Below are positions 8,027-16,387 of a DNA stretch of 64,000 nucleotides, one piece after another. The translations under genes were made by a program, and so were the position numbers. The DNA lies in assembly GCA_035474375.1 (NCBI GenBank), contig DATINJ010000128.1, positions 21,466 through 85,465 on the forward strand, written 5' to 3'. The notes under the pieces are model-generated. The model saw only the letters and a list, made by a program, of their open reading frames with translations. It was not told where the DNA came from and did no database searches. Source of the DNA: JANNPJ01 sp035474375. Lineage in GTDB: Bacteria; Actinomycetota; Actinomycetes; Actinomycetales; Kineosporiaceae. Each line of letters starts with the position of its first letter. The first letter of the stretch is position 1.

Positions 8027-9567
8027 ACACCCTCGTCACCGGTGTGCTCGAGGGAGGAACCGATCTCGGCCCCGGCATCGATCCGGGCATCGTGCGTGCG
8101 GCCTGCCTCTTCCTGCCGCTCTTCGCGGTCGTCCTGCTCGCCGTCCGGACGCCGCCGTCAGCGGCCAGGATCGCGGCCACGATCCTGGCGTCAGCCTGGA
8201 ATCTGGCCGTCCTGCCCGGCGTCAACCTGCTCGCCGTGCACTTCGGATGGTGGAGCTTCCACGCCGAGGGCGCGACCGTGGCCGGGCTGCCCGTCGATGT
8301 CATGCTCGGCTGGGTCCTGCTTTGGGGTGCTGTGCCCGCCCTCGCCGGCTGGTGGAACTCCCTCGCGGTCACCGTGTGCGCGCTGGTCTGGCTCGATCTG
8401 GCCGTGATGCCGCTCCTGCAGCCGGTCCTGAGGCTCGGCCAGCACTGGTTGTACGGCGAGGCCATCGCCGCGAGCGCGGCCCTGCTCCCGGCACTGCTGC
8501 TGGCCCGCTGGACCGAACGCGACCAGCGATTGACGATCCGAGCGGTTGCTCAGATGGCGCTGGCCGGCCTCCTGATGCTCGCGGTCCCGATGGCCGCGTC
8601 GGGGGTGAGACTGCCCGACGGCCCTGTCCTCGGAATGACCCTGCAACTGCTGGCGGTGCCCCTCCTGCTCGGCGTGGCCGCCGTCCGCGAGTTCGCCGTC
8701 CGCGGCCGGGGCACCGCGCTGCCCTACGATCCGCCGCGGCGACTGGTCACCAGCGGGCCCTACGCGTACGTCCGCAACCCCATGCAGCTGTCCATGGTCC
8801 TGCTTTACCTGTTGCTGAGCGCGGTCACCCTCGACCCTCGCCCGCTGGTGGCGGTGGTGATCCTGGTCGCCTACTCCGCCGGGTTGGCCAGCTGGCACGA
8901 GGACGAGCAGTTGCGCCGGCTGCACGGCGGCGACTGGGATCGGTACCGATCCGAGGTGCGAGCCTGGCTTCCTCGAACGCGGCCCTGGCCGGGCCACCCA
9001 CCCGCGCGCGTCTACGTGGCCAGCACCTGTGACGTGTGCAACGAGCTCGGCCAGTGGATCCAGCGGCACTCGCCCGTGGCCCTGCTGGTCGTCCCCGCCG
9101 AAAGCCACCCCGCAGGCTTGCGCCGGATCACCTACGAGTCGGGCGACGGCTGCGAACGCAGTCAGGGAGTCGCCGCGCTCGGTCGCGTCCTGCAGCACTT
9201 CAACCTGGGCTGGGCGTGGTTGGGCTGGACGCTGCTGATCCCCGGCGTGGCGCCGGCCGTGCAACTGCTGGTGGACGGACTGGGCTTCGGACCCCGCAGC
9301 ATCCCTCGCATCCCTCCGCCGGGCGATCCGGCAGCAGGGGCAACGCCCGCGATCTTGAGAAGCAGCCCAGGGCCACCTGTGCCCCACGTCCCGGCAACCT
9401 CCCGATTGGGTGAAGGAAGTGCGCCCAGAGCGCACGGAAGTCGCCCGATCCGGCTGGGTGGGTTCAGGCCGTCCAGGGGCGCGCCCTGGCGGATGCGACG
9501 TCCACCAAGCGCACCAGACGAGGGCGGGCGACGTCCGACAGGAACGCCTGCCGTTCCGGACCGGTGA
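8023..9567 (+). CDS. Fusion of isoprenylcysteine-methyltransferase-like membrane domain and DCC1-like domain
   Basis: The 514-residue protein starts at GTG 8023 and overlaps the preceding stop. Residues 1-220 are multi-spanning membrane helices. About 235-330 carry an ICMT/PEMT-type methyltransferase signature (RRLVTSGPYAYVRNPMQL, then ASWHEDEQLRRLHGGDWDRYR). Residues about 335-430 resemble DCC1-like (DUF393) proteins, with a Cys-x-x-Cys pair (TCDVCN) and LGRVLQHFNLGWAWLGW...PLVDGLG-type spacing. The last 80 residues are low-complexity Pro/Arg-rich. The 3' end overlaps the convergent aldolase gene by about 104 bp. Joining a lipid or thiol methyltransferase-like module to a thiol-disulfide module is unusual. 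Confidence 0.75.
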   Translation: MNTLVTGVLEGGTDLGPGIDPGIVRAACLFLPLFAVVLLAVRTPPSAARIAATILASAWNLAVLPGVNLLAVHFGWWSFHAEGATVAGLPVDVMLGWVLLWGAVPALAGWWNSLAVTVCALVWLDLAVMPLLQPVLRLGQHWLYGEAIAASAALLPALLLARWTERDQRLTIRAVAQMALAGLLMLAVPMAASGVRLPDGPVLGMTLQLLAVPLLLGVAAVREFAVRGRGTALPYDPPRRLVTSGPYAYVRNPMQLSMVLLYLLLSAVTLDPRPLVAVVILVAYSAGLASWHEDEQLRRLHGGDWDRYRSEVRAWLPRTRPWPGHPPARVYVASTCDVCNELGQWIQRHSPVALLVVPAESHPAGLRRITYESGDGCERSQGVAALGRVLQHFNLGWAWLGWTLLIPGVAPAVQLLVDGLGFGPRSIPRIPPPGDPAAGATPAILRSSPGPPVPHVPATSRLGEGSAPRAHGSRPIRLGGFRPSRGAPWRMRRPPSAPDEGGRRPTGTPAVPDR

Positions 9568-10372
9568 GAGCCAACGACTCTCGCCAAACCGACCGTCCGG
9601 CGATGAATCCGGAGGCGCCTCCCTCGTCGAACGCGATCTGCAGCACCCTGGTGAAATCGTCGAAGGGAACCCCTGCGGACAGCACGGCCCACGGACGATC
9701 GAGGACGGCGGCGAGCCGGCGGCAGGCCTGTGGCGACCCCGGGTACTCCAGCTTGAGCAGGTCGCAGTCGATCTCGTTGAGCGCCCGAGCCGACTCGATG
9801 ATCGCGGCTGCCCGCCGGTCCGGGGTGAAGTCCTCGCCCGGCAGCGGATAGACCAGATTCTCGATCACCGAAGGGATTCCGGCGTCGGCGCAGTCGGCCA
9901 CCACCTCGCGCACGGCCTGCAGGCAGAGCTCGACGAGGTCCGGTTCGCCCGGCCCTGCGGTTGGACGGTCGGCACGCAGTTGGGCGAAGAATTTGTCGGC
10001 GTCCCCGTTCAGTCCCAGCACCCAGCGGGCGTCGAGTTCTGGGTCGCGGTGGGTGATCGGTTCCGAGCCGAACGTTCCGCGTTCGGCTGGTTCCGAAGCG
10101 ATCAGGAGGCCACAGTTCCGATCCAGCGCATCGTTACCGGTGATGGCCGGGACGCCGAACGTGGGGTCGAACAGGATGCCGCTCGCCAGTGGGGTCAGGG
10201 CGCGGGCTACGTCCGTCTTGGACTGGCGCAGATCGTCATCGGTCGCCTCGATTCCGGCGGCCTGAAACATTCGGCGCAGGGTGTTTCGCTGATCCATCGC
10301 GATGATCGAAAAGACGCCGTCGGGTCCGGCGATGTCGGCAAGCGTGCGAACGGGTTTCGTGGTCGTCGTCAT
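9464..10372 (-). CDS. Class I aldolase of the LacD/YihT type
   Basis: The 302-residue TIM-barrel protein begins MTTTTKPVRTLADIAGPDG and contains FSIIAMDQRNTLRRMF, a signature shared by tagatose-1,6-bisphosphate aldolase (LacD) and sulfofructose-phosphate aldolase (YihT). The segment DLLKLEYPG carries the likely Schiff-base Lys, and VLSAGVPFDDF plus GASGFIAGRSVW form the phosphate-binding end. It would split a ketose phosphate into dihydroxyacetone phosphate or glyceraldehyde phosphate and an aldehyde. The start is set by an AAGGAG site 6 nt upstream and an ATGA overlap with the FGGY kinase stop. The neighbouring kinase should make its substrate. The sugar itself is unknown. Confidence 0.85.
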   Translation of the reverse strand: MTTTTKPVRTLADIAGPDGVFSIIAMDQRNTLRRMFQAAGIEATDDDLRQSKTDVARALTPLASGILFDPTFGVPAITGNDALDRNCGLLIASEPAERGTFGSEPITHRDPELDARWVLGLNGDADKFFAQLRADRPTAGPGEPDLVELCLQAVREVVADCADAGIPSVIENLVYPLPGEDFTPDRRAAAIIESARALNEIDCDLLKLEYPGSPQACRRLAAVLDRPWAVLSAGVPFDDFTRVLQIAFDEGGASGFIAGRSVWRESLALTGPERQAFLSDVARPRLVRLVDVASARARPWTA

Positions 10373-11769
10373 GGAACTCCTTCGACATGATGGTGATAAC
10401 GCAGGTCTGGGCGATCGGCTCGGGCCTGCTGCGTCGCGGCGGCCAGAGCGAGAATGGCGGCGCCGAGGACGCCGGGTTCGGGCACCGCCGAGAATTCGAG
10501 GTGCTCGATGGCAGCCGCTTTGGCCTGGCGCACGCTGGCCATCCGCGTCCAGCCACCGCTGGCGATGGCCCGGCGATGAGGGCGGATGACCAGGTGCAGC
10601 GCACTGAGCAGGTTGCGGATCTCGGCAGCGGTGTAGCGAGTGGCCGCGGCCCACACCGCGGCGGGGTTCGCGTCGTCGCGGATCTGGAGCACGACGTCTC
10701 CGCCGGTCTGGCCGGCACCCGAGATCCGCAGGCCGGCCGGCAGCGCGTCGATCTGGAGTGCCGCGGCGTCCAGGCGATCGCGGGCCGCGCCGTCGTCGTC
10801 ACCGCCGAGCAGTGTGAGCACCCGGCGCAGCAGCAGACCGCCGCGGACCCCGCCGAGGATCAAGGTCGTCTCCGGAAGGATGTGCGAGCCTACCGAGACA
10901 CCGTGGCCGACGAGTTCCTCCCGCTGGGCGTCGGTCACCAGACCCCTCAGCGAGCGCGCGATGACGTCGGCGGTCCCGGTCGAGTTGAACAGCTCGTCGT
11001 CGCCGGTGGCACCGACTCCGATCGCGGCGACGGGATGATCGTGCCCGGCGACGGTCAGCGCCGCGCCTTGCAGGCATTTCGGAAGGCCGGCGAAACGCAG
11101 TGTGCCGATGGCGGTTCCGGCCAGAGCTGGATCGGGAAGCAGGGACGCCGGCAGGCCGACCGAGGCCACGCCATCCCGCCAGACCTGCTGAGTGTTCTGA
11201 TCCAGCAACCCGGTTCGTGAGGCCAGCGATGGTTCGCTGATCAGGTCGCCGCCGAGCAGATGGACCAGGTACTCCGGAATGCTCGCCCAGCGGTGCCCTG
11301 AGGTGAGGGTGAGCCCTTGGTCGGCGAACCACAACAGCTTGGCCAGACTGGCCTGGCTGCTCCAGCGCAGGCCGGTCCGGCGGACGAACTGCCGGGCGAA
11401 GTCGGGACGGCGCGACGTGAGGTCCGCGATCTGCTCCTCACCGCGCCGGTCGAACCAGGCGATCACCGGGGCGCAGGCCTGACCGGAGGAGTCGAGCAGG
11501 ACGCCGCTCTCGGCGAATCCGGTGATCGCGACACCCAGGATCCGCAGGGTGCCGGCTCGCATCTCGGCCTGCTCGACGGCCGCTCGCAGCGTGCCCAGGA
11601 GCAGCTCTTCCAGCCTGGTCGTGGTGATTTCGGTGCCGCCGGTGGCCGTGGTGCTCCAGGACGTGGAGGCATCGACCAGTGCTAGTTGACGGCCATCCAC
11701 GTCTTGCACGAGCACCTTGGTGGAGGTGGTGCCGAGGTCAACGCCGACGACCGCTTCAACCCAGGTCAT
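10369..11769 (-). CDS. FGGY-family carbohydrate kinase
   Basis: The 466-residue protein has the FGGY/actin-like ATPase layout: phosphate-1 motif GVDLGTTSTKVLVQD at about 8-22, Asp-containing VIAWFDRRG in the sugar site, FNSTGTADVIARS in the second nucleotide motif and a GHDHPVAAIGVGA segment. It phosphorylates a sugar or ketose whose identity is not readable. Stop and start overlap both neighbours (ATGA with lacI upstream and with the aldolase downstream), so translation is coupled. With the dehydrogenase and transporter upstream, the order suggests polyol oxidation, ketose phosphorylation and aldol cleavage. Confidence 0.9.
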   Translation of the reverse strand: MTWVEAVVGVDLGTTSTKVLVQDVDGRQLALVDASTSWSTTATGGTEITTTRLEELLLGTLRAAVEQAEMRAGTLRILGVAITGFAESGVLLDSSGQACAPVIAWFDRRGEEQIADLTSRRPDFARQFVRRTGLRWSSQASLAKLLWFADQGLTLTSGHRWASIPEYLVHLLGGDLISEPSLASRTGLLDQNTQQVWRDGVASVGLPASLLPDPALAGTAIGTLRFAGLPKCLQGAALTVAGHDHPVAAIGVGATGDDELFNSTGTADVIARSLRGLVTDAQREELVGHGVSVGSHILPETTLILGGVRGGLLLRRVLTLLGGDDDGAARDRLDAAALQIDALPAGLRISGAGQTGGDVVLQIRDDANPAAVWAAATRYTAAEIRNLLSALHLVIRPHRRAIASGGWTRMASVRQAKAAAIEHLEFSAVPEPGVLGAAILALAAATQQARADRPDLRYHHHVEGVP

Positions 11770-12761
11770 GCAGGCAACTCCCCCGATCCGCGTTTGATCA
11801 GGGCGACCGGAATGCGGGTGGTGGTCACCGGCAGGCTGGGGTCCGCCAGGCGAGCCACCAGGCGCTCGACCGCCGCCCGTCCGATCGCTTCGGCCGGATG
11901 GTCGATCACCGTGATCCCCGGTTGCAGGGTGTCGGCCATGGCGAAGTCGCCGAAACCGACCAGCGCGACGTCGGTCCGGTGGCCGGCGTGCAGGGCCGGG
12001 ACAACACCGAGCGAGCATCGGGTGGCGGCGCTGATGAACGCGGTCGGGGCCTGCTCGCTCAGCAGGGCACGGGTCGCCTCGGCGGCCGCCCGAGGGTTCG
12101 GGCAGTCCGCCCGGACCAGCTCGGGTGGGACCGGAATACCGTGCGCGGCCATGGTTTCCCGGAAACCGGCCAGCCGCTCGCGGGAGGTCAGAACATTCGG
12201 GTAGTCGCCGACGTAGGCGATCCGTCGATGTCCGGAGGCGAGCAGGTGCTCGACCGCGGCGGCGGTAGCCGCATGATCGTCGATGGCGACGAGGTCGGCG
12301 TCCAGGCCGGGTGCCGGCCGGTCGATCAGGACGACCGGGGTGGTCCCGGTGGCGCCCTGCAACCACCCATGATCACTGGCGGTCGGCGTCAGCAGCAGCC
12401 CGGACACTCGGCGCTGGAACAACTGCCCGATCAGATCCCGCTCCCGGGCCGGATCGCCGAGGGTGGAGGCGATGAACACCGAGTTCAAAGATTCCGAAGC
12501 GGCCAGTTCGATCGCCGCGACCACCTCGGAGAAGAACGGGTCGGCCACAGATTCGACCACGAGGCCGATCGTCGCGTCTTTGCCGGCGCGCAGGGAGCGG
12601 GCCACCAGGTCGGGCGTGTAGCGCAGGTCCCGCATCACCGTCTGGACGCGGTCGCGGGTGGCGGCGGCCACGTTCGGGTCGTTGTTCAGTACCCGCGATG
12701 CCGTGCGCAAGCTGACGCCGGCAGTTCGGGCAACGTCCCTCAGGATGCTCTTGCTGCTCAC
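11766..12761 (-). CDS. LacI-family repressor of the sugar operon
   Basis: The 331-residue protein opens with a LacI helix-turn-helix (SILRDVARTAGVSLRTASRVLNN region) and hinge, then a periplasmic-binding-protein-type effector domain (GLVVESVADPFFSEVV, RRIAYVGDYPNVLT, VALVGFGDFAMAD). GTG 12761 is chosen because AAGGCGG precedes it; the longer frame to 12845 would run through the operators. It overlaps the FGGY kinase gene by ATGA. Two identical palindromes just upstream indicate autoregulation. The effector domain is clearly paralogous to that of the second LacI gene in this cluster (GFGDF/SFGDF and VVPAL segments). Confidence 0.93.
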   Translation of the reverse strand: MSSKSILRDVARTAGVSLRTASRVLNNDPNVAAATRDRVQTVMRDLRYTPDLVARSLRAGKDATIGLVVESVADPFFSEVVAAIELAASESLNSVFIASTLGDPARERDLIGQLFQRRVSGLLLTPTASDHGWLQGATGTTPVVLIDRPAPGLDADLVAIDDHAATAAAVEHLLASGHRRIAYVGDYPNVLTSRERLAGFRETMAAHGIPVPPELVRADCPNPRAAAEATRALLSEQAPTAFISAATRCSLGVVPALHAGHRTDVALVGFGDFAMADTLQPGITVIDHPAEAIGRAAVERLVARLADPSLPVTTTRIPVALIKRGSGELPA

Positions 12762-12783
12762 GGCGCCGCCTTGATCTGGTGGA

Positions 12784-12833
12784 TTGCCATCGATGGCAAG
12801 CTCAATTCTGCGCGCCGTTGCCATCGATGGCAA
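12784..12833. promoter_or_regulatory. Twin LacI operators, 34 bp apart, over a promoter
   Basis: The perfect 16-bp palindrome TTGCCATCGATGGCAA occurs at 12784-12799 and again at 12818-12833, a spacing of 34 bp. On the minus strand the distal copy supplies a -35 (TTGCCA), and CAGAAT lies 17 bp later as a -10-like box. The sites sit just upstream of the lacI-FGGY-aldolase unit, so they probably let that LacI repress its own operon. Confidence 0.85.
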
Positions 12834-12857
12834 GCGTGGGGCCAAGAGCCCGTCGAG

Positions 12858-13439
12858 TTACGCCGGGCTACCGTTCAGGGCCCCGAGGACCCGCCGAACC
12901 AGCACCTCGGAAGCCTGCTCGGCCGGCAGCGCCAGATGCGGCGCCGACGGCTGGGCAGCGGCCCGAGACAACTGGGCGAGGTAGGCACGATCGGTGGTCA
13001 CCTTGGCTTGATCTCTGAGCGCCCCCCGGGCCTGAAGCCGGCGCAGGATGCGGGTCGGCTCCAGGGACAGCCAGACAAGCAGGGGCGTGCCCCCGGCCGA
13101 GACGAACCGGTCGGCGAGGTCGGCCCAGGCCTGCTCGTCGGCCCGTTCCGAGGTGTACGGAGCGACCAGCACCACCGGGATGCCCACCCGGAGGTTGTCG
13201 ACAGCCAGGGCGGCGATCGCCTCGTAGCGAGCCTCCCGGGTCACTCGGGCCAGCCGCTCGTCATCCAGGTCGTGGATGCCTACCAGCCGCTGGATCACCG
13301 CTACCAAGGGCTGGGTCGCCACGTCCTGGTCGATCAGGGCCGCGTGCAGCCGGCGGGCCACCCTGCGACCGAGCGTGCTCTTGCCGGTGGCCGGCGCACC
13401 GGTGATGACAACGACGGGCAGACCTTCGGGATCCGACAC
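12858..13439 (-). CDS. Small P-loop kinase (AAA/gluconate-kinase-like)
   Basis: The 193-residue protein has a Walker A motif GAPATGKST at about 14-22 and an overall size like gluconate, shikimate or adenylylsulfate kinases. The region LVAPYTSERADEQAWADL and the Arg-rich LEPTRILRRLQARG lid segment fit a small-molecule kinase. The start is a GTG at 13439 that abuts the stop of the binding-protein gene. Its position between transporter and lacI suggests it phosphorylates an intermediate of the same pathway, perhaps supplying a second phosphate before the LacD-like aldolase. That role is an inference. Confidence 0.75.
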   Translation of the reverse strand: MSDPEGLPVVVITGAPATGKSTLGRRVARRLHAALIDQDVATQPLVAVIQRLVGIHDLDDERLARVTREARYEAIAALAVDNLRVGIPVVLVAPYTSERADEQAWADLADRFVSAGGTPLLVWLSLEPTRILRRLQARGALRDQAKVTTDRAYLAQLSRAAAQPSAPHLALPAEQASEVLVRRVLGALNGSPA

Positions 13440-14471
13440 CTAGCAGCGCGACTTGTAGGCGGCCGCCTGACCCTCGGCGCTATCGACGTTGTCCTTGTCA
13501 ATGACCGTGAAGCCGGTCTGCACCTTCGGCGTGACAGTGCCGCCGTCCAGGGCGGCGACCGCCGCATCGACGCCGTACTGGCCGATGATCGCCGGTTGCT
13601 GGGCGACCAGGGCCTGGACCGTGCCCTCCTTCAACGCCTTGATCTGGTTCGGGCCGGCGTCGAAGCCGACGACCTTCACCTGCTCGGTCTTGCCCGACTG
13701 CCGGACGCCGGTCGCGGTACCTTCGGCCGCGAACAGGTTGGCGGCGAAGACCCCGACGATGTCCGGGTCCTTCTGCAGGGCAGAGCTCATCAGGTTGGAC
13801 GCGGTGGCGGGGTCATTGTGCGAGTACTGCACCCCGAGGTAGCTGAACTTGGAGTCCGCCTTGGCCGCTTCCTCGAAACCCTTCGCCCGGGCGTCCGTGG
13901 TGGAGATGCCGGGGTCGACCGACATGATCATGACCTTCCCGCCGTTCGGACTGAGCTTCTTGATCGCTTCGAATGCGGCCTTTCCCCCGCCTTCGTTGTC
14001 CGAGGCAATGGCCGACGTGGCGAACGAGGGATCGGTCACGGTGGTGTCCACCAGGACGACCTTGCTCCCCTTCTGGGCGGCAACTTCCAGTGGCTGCTGC
14101 ATTGCTTTGACGTCAGTGGGGGCGATCAGGATGGCATCCGGCTTGGCTGCCGTGACCGAGTCCAGGAGGGGCCTCTGCAGAGTCGGGTCGAACTTCTGCG
14201 GTCCCTGCGTCTTCAGCGTGACACCGAGTTTCGCCGCCTCGGCCTGAGCGCCGCACTGCATGCTGATGTAGAACTCGTCGCCCGCCACCCCCTGCACGAA
14301 CTGGATGTTGTAGTTCTTCGTCGCCTTGGCCGGTGCCGCCATCGAGGACGAGACCGGGGCGTTGGCGGCGACCGACGCGGTGGACGACGTCTCCGGCTTC
14401 GAGCTGGAGCACGCCGCAAGCGGAACGAGCACGACGATCGCCGCAGCGGTGATGAAGGTGTTCTGGTTCAT
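13440..14471 (-). CDS. Sugar ABC transporter substrate-binding lipoprotein (RbsB-like)
   Basis: The 343-residue protein has a lipoprotein signal (VLVPLAAC, Cys about 21) followed by a type I periplasmic-binding fold. Typical pieces are IQFVQGVAGDEFYISMQCGAQAEA, DAILIAPTDVKAMQQPLEVAA, VVLVDTTVTDPS and KVVGFDAGPNQIKALKEG. It captures the sugar outside the membrane for the adjacent permease and ATPase. ATG 14471 is chosen because GAAGGGAAAA precedes it; a GTG at 14486 would overlap the permease stop. Gene order ATPase-permease-binding protein is unusual but consistent with FrcABC-type systems. Confidence 0.93.
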   Translation of the reverse strand: MNQNTFITAAAIVVLVPLAACSSSKPETSSTASVAANAPVSSSMAAPAKATKNYNIQFVQGVAGDEFYISMQCGAQAEAAKLGVTLKTQGPQKFDPTLQRPLLDSVTAAKPDAILIAPTDVKAMQQPLEVAAQKGSKVVLVDTTVTDPSFATSAIASDNEGGGKAAFEAIKKLSPNGGKVMIMSVDPGISTTDARAKGFEEAAKADSKFSYLGVQYSHNDPATASNLMSSALQKDPDIVGVFAANLFAAEGTATGVRQSGKTEQVKVVGFDAGPNQIKALKEGTVQALVAQQPAIIGQYGVDAAVAALDGGTVTPKVQTGFTVIDKDNVDSAEGQAAAYKSRC

Positions 14472-14482
14472 GAGTTTTCCCT

Positions 14483-15571
14483 TCACTTGTTGCGTCCGAG
14501 GAGCGCGAGGATCGGATTGCCCGATCTCGCTCCGCGCAGCGCCGCGGCGCGGCGGGTCTGGTCCACGTACACGGCCGCGACCAGGACTGTTCCGACGGCG
14601 ACGCCCTGCCAGAAGGCTTCGACGCCGATGATCACGAAGCCGGCCTGCAGGACGGCGGGAATGAACAGGCCGACGAGGGTGCCGAAGATGGACCCCTCTC
14701 CGCCGAAGATCGAGGTGCCACCGATGACCACCGCCGCGATCACGTTGAGGTTGGTCAGCGACTGGCCGGCGATGGTGGTGGTGCCGAACTGGGCGAGGGC
14801 AAGGACCGCACCGAGACCGGCCATCAGGCCGGACAGGGCATAGATCATGATGAGGTGCCGATCGACGTTGATGCCGACCCGGCGGGCGCCGACCTCGTTC
14901 GATCCGATGGCGTACGTGTACCGGCCGAACTTCGTCTTGTGCAGGATGATTCCGCCGATCACCAGGGTGACGAGGGCGACGAACGGAAGCGCCGGAATGC
15001 CGACGATCTTGATGTAGGTGTTGAAGTCGGTCATCGCCCCGGGCACGGATCGGATATCAATGCCGCCGGTGACCACTTGGGCGAGACCAAGGGCAACCGA
15101 CAGCGATCCCAAGGTGACGATCAACGGCGGAATCTTTGCCTTGGCCACCAGGAAGCCGTTGAGAACCCCCCAGGCCATCCCGGCCACCAGCGCGGCGAGG
15201 ATCCCGACGCCGGCCACGCCCCAGCCGTCACCGCCGATGGATTCCATCACCTTGGCGGCGATTACCGACGAGAAGACCAGGACCGACCCGATGGACAGGT
15301 CGATCCCGGAGGTGATGATGACGAACGTCATCCCCACCCCAAGTACCGCCCAGACCGCGATGTTCTGCGAGATCAGCGAGAAGTTGCTGGTGGACAGGAA
15401 CTTCTCGCCGGCGGCGAGGGAGAAGAAGACGACAATGACCAGCAGGACGCCGAGGATCCACACCGATTGCAGCGAGGTCAGCCGCTTCCAGATCGGCAAC
15501 TCGGTGTGCTCGTCGACGATCGCGGACGGGCCGCTAGGTTCGGTCCGATCCGGTGGGGTGATGGTGCTCAT
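14483..15571 (-). CDS. Sugar ABC transporter permease (RbsC-like)
   Basis: The 362-residue protein has about nine or ten membrane helices and the diagnostic ITSGIDLSIGSVLVFSSVIAA segment of the BPD_transp_2 (RbsC/FrcB) family. AVVIGGTSIFGGEGSIFGTLVG is the conserved C-terminal loop. A strong GAGGAGG ribosome-binding site precedes ATG 15571, and ATGA overlap joins it to the ATPase gene. It forms the pore for the sugar bound by the adjacent lipoprotein. Confidence 0.95.
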   Translation of the reverse strand: MSTITPPDRTEPSGPSAIVDEHTELPIWKRLTSLQSVWILGVLLVIVVFFSLAAGEKFLSTSNFSLISQNIAVWAVLGVGMTFVIITSGIDLSIGSVLVFSSVIAAKVMESIGGDGWGVAGVGILAALVAGMAWGVLNGFLVAKAKIPPLIVTLGSLSVALGLAQVVTGGIDIRSVPGAMTDFNTYIKIVGIPALPFVALVTLVIGGIILHKTKFGRYTYAIGSNEVGARRVGINVDRHLIMIYALSGLMAGLGAVLALAQFGTTTIAGQSLTNLNVIAAVVIGGTSIFGGEGSIFGTLVGLFIPAVLQAGFVIIGVEAFWQGVAVGTVLVAAVYVDQTRRAAALRGARSGNPILALLGRNK

Positions 15572-16368
15572 CTCGCCTCCTCGGTTCTGGTCGTGCCGTT
15601 GCCGTTTCCGTTGCCGAGGCTGAAGTCGAGGGCACCGGTCATGGCACCGACGAGGTCTTGGACGGTGGTTCCTTCGGCGGGCAGCGTCGCGACCCGGGTT
15701 CCGAGCCGCATCACCTGGATTCGATCCGCGACTTCCAGCACGTGCGGCATGGAGTGGGAGATCAGGACGACAGCGATTCCCTTGTCCCGAACCCGTTTGA
15801 TGGTGTCGAGCACGTTCTTGGTCTGCACCACGCCCAAGGCGGCCGTGGGTTCGTCCAGAAAGACGATCTTGTCGGCCCAGGTGATGGCACGAACGATGGC
15901 GATTTGCTGGCGTTGACCGCCGGACATGGCGCCGACCTGGGCGCTGAACGATCGAACGGTGCCGCCGAGGTCCTTGAAACCGGCCTGGGCCTTGATCCGC
16001 ATCGCCTTCTCGTCCATGAAACCGAGCACTCCCAGCAGGCCCTGGCGGGGAATCTCCCGACCGAGGAACATGTTCTGGACCGGGTTGAGATGCGGAGCCA
16101 GGGCAAGATCCTGGTACACCACCTCCATCCCCATCGCCGACGCTTGGTGCGGGTTGGCGATGGTCACCTGCCGGCCCTCGAACAGCAGCTCACCGGAATC
16201 GATTTCGAGGTTTCCGGTGAGGGCCTTGACCATGGTCGACTTCCCGGCACCGTTGTCGCCGATCAGAGCGACCACTTCGCCCGCCGCGATGTCGAAGTCC
16301 GCCTGATCGAGGGCCCGGACGTGACCGAAGCTCCGCGACAGGCCGCGGGCTTCCAGCAAGAAGCTCAT
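15568..16368 (-). CDS. Sugar ABC transporter ATPase, single-domain (FrcA-like)
   Basis: The 266-residue protein has one ABC domain: Walker A GDNGAGKST, signature MSGGQRQ, Walker B IVFLDEPTA and switch VLISHSM. RbsA/XylG-type ATPases have two such domains in about 500 residues; the single-domain form matches FrcA-like subfamily members. The start is ATG 16368; an in-frame ATG at 16383 is an alternative. It powers the permease encoded immediately downstream. The Gly-Asn repeat near the C-terminus (GNGNGNG) is a flexible tail. Confidence 0.92.
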   Translation of the reverse strand: MSFLLEARGLSRSFGHVRALDQADFDIAAGEVVALIGDNGAGKSTMVKALTGNLEIDSGELLFEGRQVTIANPHQASAMGMEVVYQDLALAPHLNPVQNMFLGREIPRQGLLGVLGFMDEKAMRIKAQAGFKDLGGTVRSFSAQVGAMSGGQRQQIAIVRAITWADKIVFLDEPTAALGVVQTKNVLDTIKRVRDKGIAVVLISHSMPHVLEVADRIQVMRLGTRVATLPAEGTTVQDLVGAMTGALDFSLGNGNGNGTTRTEEAR

Positions 16369-16387
16369 GGTGTAATCACCCATTCGG

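Noticed and set aside
11679..14843. 1054-codon open frame on the plus strand
   Set aside because: It lies antisense to lacI, kinase, binding protein and permease genes that have clear motifs; its composition is shadow-like.
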